From assembly GCA_937891895.1 (NCBI GenBank), contig CALATN010000182.1, positions 1 through 19,235 of the forward strand: a stretch of DNA of 19,235 nucleotides, given 5' to 3'. Every line of letters starts with the position of its first letter. Positions within the stretch are counted from its first letter, which is position 1. This DNA is from an uncultured Clostridia bacterium. GTDB taxonomy: Bacteria; Bacillota; Clostridia; Oscillospirales; Ruminococcaceae. Under the pieces are notes generated by a model. That model was not told the origin of the DNA. It searched no databases and saw nothing but the letters and a program-made list of their open reading frames with translations. Below are positions 14,202 to 19,235 of the stretch, in pieces. Position numbers and translations under genes: made by a program.

Positions 14202-15533
14202 TTATTTATCATCATTTTTACCGCGTTCGCGGATTATAAAGCGTACAGGAGTACCTTCGAGTCCGAATGTCTGACGAATCTGGTTTTCAAGATAACGCTG
14301 ATATGAAAAATGGAACAAATCTGCACGGTTAACAAAGACTACAAATGTTGGAGGCTTTGTAGAAGGCTGTGTCATATAGTAGATTTTCAGACGCTTACCC
14401 TTGTCAGATGGAGGCTGAACACGGGTTGTTGCATAAGAAAGCACGTCATTGAGCATACCTGTAGTAACACGCATACTGTTCTGACTATTAACGCTGTTAA
14501 TCATATCAAAAAGCTTTTCTACACGCTGGCCTGTTTTTGCAGAAATGAAAATAAATGGAACGTAAGACATAAAACTGAAATCTTCTTTAAGCTTGTTTTT
14601 GAATTCGTCCATTGTATTTGTTGTTTTTTCGATGGCATCCCACTTGTTGATTGCAACAATACATGCTTTTCCCTGTTCGTGTGCATAGCCTGCAACCTTT
14701 GAATCTTGTTCTGTAAAGCCTACTGAAGCGTCGATAAGAATTACACATACATCTGAACGGTCAACTGCCATATAAGCACGGAGAACACTATAGTGTTCAA
14801 TTTTTTCAAGTACCTTTGATTTACGGCGTATACCTGCAGTATCAATGAACACATATTTACCGTGTTCATTTTCGACAATAGTATCTGTAGCATCACGTGT
14901 TGTACCTGCAATATCGGATACAATAACGCGTTCTTCACCTGCAATGCGATTGATGAGAGAAGATTTACCTACATTTGGTTTACCGATAACAGCAACCTTA
15001 ACGTAGTTGTCATCATACTCTTCATCGTCATTTTCAGGGAAATACTTGAAAATTTCATCAAGCATATCACCTGAACCATGACCGTGTGCAGCTGAAATGG
15101 CGATTGGGTCACCAAGTCCAAGACTGTAAAATTCATAAAATTCAGCAGGTGGTTCACCTATTGAGTCACATTTGTTTACACAGAGAACGATAGGCTTGCC
15201 ACTTTTACGAAGCATACGTGACACGTCATAGTCATCAGCTGTTACACCTGTTTTCATATCTGTGATAAAAACAATTACATCTGCACGCTGAATAGCAAGT
15301 TCGGCTTGTCTTCTCATCTGAGAAAGGATAATGTCGTCGCTTTTAGGTTCAATACCACCTGTATCGACTACCATAAATTTTCTGTTTCTCCATTCACATT
15401 CGGAATAGATACGGTCACGTGTTACACCTGGAGTATCTTCAACAATTGAAAGACGTTTACCTACCAGTTTGTTAAAAAGAGTTGATTTTCCGACATTTGG
15501 TCTGCCTACAACGGCAACTATTGGTAAAGCCAT
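14202..15533 (-). CDS. der: Ribosome biogenesis GTPase Der (EngA)
   Basis: An essential GTPase for 50S subunit assembly with two tandem G domains. First domain: GRPNVGKS at 10-17, DTGG at 57-60, NKCD at 120-123. Second domain: GKPNVGKS at 184-191, DTAG at 231-234, NKWD at 296-299. A KH-like domain covers about 350-443. The 443-residue length is typical. GGAG lies eight bases before the ATG. It is 18 bases downstream of the DUF512 gene, an arrangement common in Clostridia. Confidence 0.98.
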   Translation of the reverse strand: MALPIVAVVGRPNVGKSTLFNKLVGKRLSIVEDTPGVTRDRIYSECEWRNRKFMVVDTGGIEPKSDDIILSQMRRQAELAIQRADVIVFITDMKTGVTADDYDVSRMLRKSGKPIVLCVNKCDSIGEPPAEFYEFYSLGLGDPIAISAAHGHGSGDMLDEIFKYFPENDDEEYDDNYVKVAVIGKPNVGKSSLINRIAGEERVIVSDIAGTTRDATDTIVENEHGKYVFIDTAGIRRKSKVLEKIEHYSVLRAYMAVDRSDVCVILIDASVGFTEQDSKVAGYAHEQGKACIVAINKWDAIEKTTNTMDEFKNKLKEDFSFMSYVPFIFISAKTGQRVEKLFDMINSVNSQNSMRVTTGMLNDVLSYATTRVQPPSDKGKRLKIYYMTQPSTKPPTFVVFVNRADLFHFSYQRYLENQIRQTFGLEGTPVRFIIRERGKNDDK

Positions 15534-15551
15534 ATTATCATCTCCGTTCCT

Positions 15552-16853
15552 TTAATTTCCTGTTATTGCATCAAACAACGAGAACCCGTCGTTATCAATA
15601 ATCTTTATTTTTACATTGAGAGCTTTTTCTACTTCTGAAATTGTACAATCATCAAGGAAAAGATCACTGTCTCTTTTAATCATATTTGAAGTAAGCAGCA
15701 AAACATCACCAAGTTGTTGATTTTTAAGTTGAGCAATCAGGTCTTGGCCAGTAATAAGTCCTGTGACTGTAATTGTTTCACCAAAAAAGTCATTTCGTAT
15801 TTTGTAAACCTTACAACTAATATTATGCCACTTTTCTTCTGATTTTTCAATAAGTTTGGAAATATATTTATATGCAAGCGCACCTGTTGCTATAGATGTG
15901 TGACATTCTTTTATTTCATCATCTTCAGCATTGTCAAATGCACTGTCAAATTCGTTGATAAGTGAACGCATCATTCCTACACCGTTTTCGTACTGACAAT
16001 AGTCTTCGTACTCTTCTTCTGGTGGGAGTTCACGTTCAGCTGTAATATAGAACTCGTCTGCTGCAAAGACAAGACGTGTTCCGTATTCTTGAAGAAATTT
16101 ATTCTGAAATTTTTCAATTAAATCAAGTGTTTCGATTGCACCTTGTTTATCAAATAGACTGAGCGGATATAAGCCTTCTCTGTATTTTGTAAGTCCTACA
16201 GGAACAACAGCTACGCTCTGGATATTTGGCATAAGGCTACCTAAATCAGTAAGTGTTCTTTCGAGTTCTTTTCCGTCATTTATTCCCGGACACAGAACAA
16301 TCTGGCAGTTCATTGAAATACCTGCGTCTGCGAATTGGCGCAGATAATCAAGTTTTTTACCTGCAAAGCGATTGTTCATCATCATACAACGAAGCTCGGG
16401 GTTAGTTGTATGGACAGAAACATTTATGCTAAGCTTCATTTGTATAATTCTATCAATATCTTTTTGATTAAGATTAGTCAGGGTTACATAGTTGCCTTGT
16501 AAAAATGATAATCTTGCGTCATCATCCTTGAAGTAAAGTGTTTCGCGCATATTTGGTGGCATCTGGTCAATAAAGCAGAATATACATTTATTGCAGCAAC
16601 TCTGTTTTTTATCCATAAGAAAGGTTTCAAATTCCAATCCTAAGTCGTCATATTCACTTTTAGTTACTGAAAAAGAATGTTGTATTCCGTTTCGTTCAAT
16701 AACAAGTTTAGTGTGGATTTCAGCTGAATAGTACATATAATCAAGTACATCGGCAATTTCATGTCCGTTAACAGAAACAAGTATATCACCTGATTTGATA
16801 TCAGACTTGCTGACTGGTGAATTTTTGATTACTGATTTGATTTCTACAGCCAT
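15552..16853 (-). CDS. DUF512 protein: PDZ domain plus radical-SAM-like domain
   Basis: A 433-residue protein of the family usually called DUF512 or TIGR03279. Residues 1-65 are a PDZ-like domain (SPVSKSDIKSGDILVSVNGH). A CX3CX2C cluster (Cys86, Cys90, Cys93 in CCNKCIFCFIDQMP) begins a radical-SAM-like barrel, continuing with DDARLSFLQGNYVTLTN and the C-terminal DUF512 part (PVGLTKYREG, FAADEFY). The reaction is not known. Its regular position before der in many Clostridia suggests a role near ribosome assembly or the envelope (inference). GGAAG lies six bases before the ATG. Confidence 0.93.
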   Translation of the reverse strand: MAVEIKSVIKNSPVSKSDIKSGDILVSVNGHEIADVLDYMYYSAEIHTKLVIERNGIQHSFSVTKSEYDDLGLEFETFLMDKKQSCCNKCIFCFIDQMPPNMRETLYFKDDDARLSFLQGNYVTLTNLNQKDIDRIIQMKLSINVSVHTTNPELRCMMMNNRFAGKKLDYLRQFADAGISMNCQIVLCPGINDGKELERTLTDLGSLMPNIQSVAVVPVGLTKYREGLYPLSLFDKQGAIETLDLIEKFQNKFLQEYGTRLVFAADEFYITAERELPPEEEYEDYCQYENGVGMMRSLINEFDSAFDNAEDDEIKECHTSIATGALAYKYISKLIEKSEEKWHNISCKVYKIRNDFFGETITVTGLITGQDLIAQLKNQQLGDVLLLTSNMIKRDSDLFLDDCTISEVEKALNVKIKIIDNDGFSLFDAITGN

Positions 16854-16878
16854 ATTCAGCTTCCTTTCTTATTGATTT

Positions 16879-16911
16879 AAAAAAAATAGAGGAAGATTTC
16901 TCCTCCTCTAT
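16879..16911 (-). terminator. Intrinsic terminator between rpmF and the DUF512 gene
   Basis: On the minus strand ATAGAGGA (16904-16911) pairs with TCCTCTAT (16886-16893) around a 10-base loop, then a run of T8. It lies 15 bases past the rpmF stop. Only about 25 bases remain before the DUF512 start, too few for a full promoter, so downstream genes depend on readthrough or a promoter inside rpmF or upstream. Confidence 0.82.
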
Positions 16912-16926
16912 CGCTTTGAAGCAAGA

Positions 16927-17109
16927 TTAGCCTTCCTTCTTAATTACTTCAACACCCTTATAGAATCCGCAATTCTTGCAAACCTTGTGAGGAGCAGTCA
17001 GCGCTCCGCAGTTTGTGCATCTTGAGAACGCAGGTGTATCCAGCTTCCAAACAGCTGAACGTCTCTTATCACGTCTAGCCTTTGATACCTTTCTCTTTGG
17101 TACTGCCAT
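16927..17109 (-). CDS. rpmF: 50S ribosomal protein L32
   Basis: A 60-residue basic zinc-ribbon protein of the large subunit. It starts MAVPKRKVSKARRDKRR as usual and has a CX2C-X9-CX2C zinc site (Cys31, Cys34, Cys44, Cys47), the zinc-binding form. A perfect AAGGAGGTG ribosome binding site lies before the start. It follows yceD by 14 bases, a conserved pairing. Confidence 0.98.
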   Translation of the reverse strand: MAVPKRKVSKARRDKRRSAVWKLDTPAFSRCTNCGALTAPHKVCKNCGFYKGVEVIKKEG

Positions 17110-17123
17110 TATTCAGCACCTCC

Positions 17124-17570
17124 TTATCCATTACAGTCGCATTCTTTTTCATTCAAATCTGTTCCGCAATGAGGACATAAGCCTAAGCAATCATCTTTAC
17201 AGAGCATTTTTGAAGGTAATTGTAACAGACAATCTGTCAATGCAAGCTCGTCCATATCAAGTCTATCAGACTCTGTTACTACATACTCATCATTATCGCT
17301 ATTCATTGAACGAACAACAATATGCTCAAATTCAAAGCTGTATTCACGGTCAAACTCAATCAGACATCTGTCACAGCAAGCGTGCAGAGTAAACGCTGCA
17401 GTATATCCAAGCGTTACTACGCCTGCACGGTTTACGATTGCACCATTGATTGTTATAGGGCGGGAAAAGCTATAACCTTTTAAATCATTCAGATTCTGAA
17501 TATCAACTTCATAATTCAGTGCAAGCTTTTCGCCTACTATGTCATAAAGTTGTTTTAAGTTAATAACCAT
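17124..17570 (-). CDS. yceD: YceD family (DUF177) protein
   Basis: A 148-residue protein of the family regularly found before rpmF and linked to 23S rRNA processing or ribosome assembly. It has CCDRC near residues 64-68 and a cysteine cluster at the C-terminus (CKDDCLGLCPHCG, CDC) that probably binds zinc. ATG 17570 is chosen because GGGG lies six bases upstream; a TTG seven codons earlier is possible but less likely. It is cotranscribed with rpmF from the promoter just upstream. Confidence 0.92.
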   Translation of the reverse strand: MVINLKQLYDIVGEKLALNYEVDIQNLNDLKGYSFSRPITINGAIVNRAGVVTLGYTAAFTLHACCDRCLIEFDREYSFEFEHIVVRSMNSDNDEYVVTESDRLDMDELALTDCLLQLPSKMLCKDDCLGLCPHCGTDLNEKECDCNG

Positions 17571-17596
17571 ATTACACCCCAAACATAACAAAAATT

Positions 17597-17625
17597 ATTA
17601 TAACATATTATACCTGATATGTCAA
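17597..17625 (-). promoter_or_regulatory. Sigma-A promoter for yceD-rpmF
   Basis: On the minus strand a perfect TTGACA (17620-17625) and a perfect TATAAT (17597-17602) are 17 bases apart. It is one of the strongest promoters in the window, as expected for a ribosomal protein gene. Confidence 0.9.
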
Positions 17626-17639
17626 TACTTTTGTTAGAA

Positions 17640-18050
17640 TTAATTAGAAGAATATTTTGTTACGCTTTCAGGAAGGTCAGCAAGGTCAGCAGATACTGTA
17701 AGAACAACCTTTACATCGTTGCCTGTGAGCTTGTCAATCTTGTTGAGCATAGCACCGAGAGCTTCGAAATCTGCACCGCCTACCTTAAGGATAGAGTCAA
17801 CAAAGATTTCCTTAATATCATAGTTACCAGCAACAAGGCCAGCAACGAGGCCATAAAAAGCTTCGAAAGAATAGATGTTGTTGGCATCTGTATCAACGAT
17901 TCTTACAGAATGTGGAATATCGTATCTGAGCTTTTCGCTCTTGTCGATGCATACAACATAACCGCTTGTAGCCTTAGCAGCATTATTAATCATATCAATT
18001 AAGATCTTAGTTTTACCTGTACCCTTAGTTCCTGTAATAATTTTTACCAT
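17640..18050 (-). CDS. Small P-loop ATPase of unknown function
   Basis: A 136-residue protein with a Walker A motif GTKGTGKT at 7-14 right at its N-terminus, and hydrophobic strands followed by acidic residues (EIFVDSI, VVLTVSADL) that may be Walker B/sensor strands. It is far shorter than RecA, AAA or ABC ATPases and has no recognised extra domain. ATG 18050 follows a GGAG; an upstream in-frame start at 18080 would add ten residues including the ribosome binding site. It lies 80 bases after pgi on the same strand and just before the yceD promoter. I do not recognise a specific family name, and the function is unknown. Confidence 0.85.
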   Translation of the reverse strand: MVKIITGTKGTGKTKILIDMINNAAKATSGYVVCIDKSEKLRYDIPHSVRIVDTDANNIYSFEAFYGLVAGLVAGNYDIKEIFVDSILKVGGADFEALGAMLNKIDKLTGNDVKVVLTVSADLADLPESVTKYSSN

Positions 18051-18066
18051 AAAAACACTCCGTTCC

Positions 18067-18110
18067 GCCGTTTCCGGCATTTTTTATTAACACCTGATAC
18101 TCTGCAGGTG
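18067..18110. other. Two small hairpins between pgi and the P-loop ATPase gene
   Basis: CACCTG (18091-18096) pairs with CAGGTG (18105-18110), and GCCG (18067-18070) with CGGC (18075-18078). On the minus strand neither has a following T run, so they are not clear terminators. They may be mRNA structures in the leader of the ATPase gene. Confidence 0.4.
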
Positions 18111-18130
18111 ATAACAGACTTTGAATTTTA

Positions 18131-19235
18131 TCAGCCAAGCTTAGCTTCGAGCTCTGCCTTCTGATCCTCATATCCCGGCTTACCGAGAAGTGCAAACATA
18201 TTCTTCTTATAGCTTTCAACGCCAGGCTGGTTGAATGGGGTTACACCAAGCATATATCCGCTTACTGCGCAAGCCTTTTCAAAGAAGTATACCATATAAC
18301 CAAAGCTCTTTTCAGAAGTATCCTCAAGCTCGAGAACGATATTTGGAACACCGCCTTCAGTATGAGCGAGAACTGTTCCTTCGAAAGCCTTTCTGTTCAC
18401 AACAGACATATTCTGATTTGTAAGGAAGTTAAGGCCATCAAGGTTTTCTGCGTCGTCGTCGAGGAAGAAATCCTGCTTTGGTTTCTTTATATCAACAACG
18501 GTTTCAAACATAATTCTGGAACCGTCCTGAATAAACTGACCAAGTGAGTGAAGGTCTGTAGAGAAAATTGCGGAAGATGGGAAAATACCCTTGTTGTCCT
18601 TACCTTCACTTTCGCCGAAGAGCTGCTTCCACCATTCAGCCATCATTGTGAAGCTTGGATCGTAGGAAATAAGCATTTCAACGGACTTGTTCTTGGAATA
18701 AAGAATATTTCTGATTGCAGCATACTTATAGCAATCATTATTGTCGAAATCAGCACAAAGTTCATCTTGAGCCTGCTTTGCACCTGCCATAATTGCATCA
18801 ATATCACAATCTGCAACAGCGATAGGAAGAAGACCTACAGCTGTAAGAACGGAGAATCTGCCGCCTACATCGTCAGCGATAACGAATGTTTCATAGCCTT
18901 CAGCATCAGCAAGCTGCTTGAGTGTGCCTCGTGCCTTGTCTGTTGTACAGAAAATTCTGTCCTTAGCGCCTTCCTTGCCGTACTTCTTCTCAACCATGCT
19001 TCTGAATACTCTGAAAGCAAGTGCAGGTTCAGTTGTTGTACCGGACTTTGAAATAACATTTACAGAGAAATCTCTGCCTTCGCAAAGAGAAATGATTTCA
19101 TTAAGATATGTTGGGCTGATATTGTTACCAACATAATAAATTTCAGGAGTATCCTTTTTAAGATTATTGTAAAGTGGTGACTTGAGAAGCTCGATTGCAG
19201 CTCTTGCACCAAGATAAGAACCACCAATACCGATT
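18131..19235 (-). CDS. pgi: Glucose-6-phosphate isomerase, N-terminus beyond the window
   Basis: Interconverts glucose-6-phosphate and fructose-6-phosphate in glycolysis. The last 367 residues are visible and the 5' end is off the right edge. The visible part starts at IGIGGSYLGARA, and carries the signature VISKSGTTTEPALAFR, then GGRFSVLTAVGLLP and the C-terminal QPGVESYKKNMFALLGKPG. All are normal for the roughly 450-residue Clostridia form. The true start cannot be seen; an internal Met at 18997 is not the start because the frame stays open to the edge with conserved sequence. Confidence 0.97.
   Translation of the reverse strand, partial: IGIGGSYLGARAAIELLKSPLYNNLKKDTPEIYYVGNNISPTYLNEIISLCEGRDFSVNVISKSGTTTEPALAFRVFRSMVEKKYGKEGAKDRIFCTTDKARGTLKQLADAEGYETFVIADDVGGRFSVLTAVGLLPIAVADCDIDAIMAGAKQAQDELCADFDNNDCYKYAAIRNILYSKNKSVEMLISYDPSFTMMAEWWKQLFGESEGKDNKGIFPSSAIFSTDLHSLGQFIQDGSRIMFETVVDIKKPKQDFFLDDDAENLDGLNFLTNQNMSVVNRKAFEGTVLAHTEGGVPNIVLELEDTSEKSFGYMVYFFEKACAVSGYMLGVTPFNQPGVESYKKNMFALLGKPGYEDQKAELEAKLG

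Noticed and set aside
18067..18087. Plus-strand terminator-like hairpin followed by T6
   Set aside because: The stem is only four pairs and no plus-strand gene ends before it.
1..19235. Mobile element, prophage, CRISPR or tRNA genes
   Set aside because: No transposase, integrase, regular spaced repeats or tRNA cloverleaf were recognised on either strand.

Overview
This window looks like a chromosomal segment of a low-G+C Gram-positive anaerobe, most likely a Clostridia member of the Ruminococcus/Oscillospiraceae type. The evidence is strong AGGAGG-type ribosome binding sites, sigma-A promoters with 17-bp spacers, an L-box lysine riboswitch, PlsY-type acyltransfer, DUF512 next to der, and a Na+-pumping decarboxylase. 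The organism call is inference; no rRNA or tRNA gene is present. Genes are densely packed and no transposase, phage gene, CRISPR array or tRNA was seen.

Left part, minus strand. A XRE/cupin regulator (1155-1718) has a good promoter and lies directly before a MACS-type acyl-CoA synthetase that runs off the left edge (1-1129). Upstream of these is a second minus-strand operon: a PASTA-barnase lipoprotein (4287-5042), then a single reading frame encoding a barstar domain joined directly to QueA (2993-4276), then tgt (1846-2976). QueA and Tgt are queuosine-tRNA enzymes. A secreted RNase next to its inhibitor, with the inhibitor translated as the N-terminal domain of a tRNA-modifying enzyme, is the most unusual thing in the window.

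Middle, plus strand. A sigma-A promoter, a lysine riboswitch and an intrinsic terminator (5081-5366) precede asd-dapA-dapB, the common steps from aspartyl phosphate to tetrahydrodipicolinate. A strong terminator follows dapB. An MscS channel (minus) and an oadG-oadB pair (plus) come next. The pair encodes two membrane subunits of a sodium-pumping biotin-dependent decarboxylase, without the carboxyltransferase and biotin subunits.

Right part, all minus strand. Reading in the direction of transcription: pgi (5' end off the right edge), a small P-loop ATPase, then a promoter, yceD and rpmF, a terminator, DUF512 radical-SAM/PDZ protein, der, plsY, gpsA, a terminator, and finally a secreted GH25 lysozyme with two Ig-like domains under its own promoter and terminator. 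This block joins ribosome assembly (L32, Der) to the start of phospholipid synthesis (GpsA makes glycerol-3-phosphate, PlsY acylates it).
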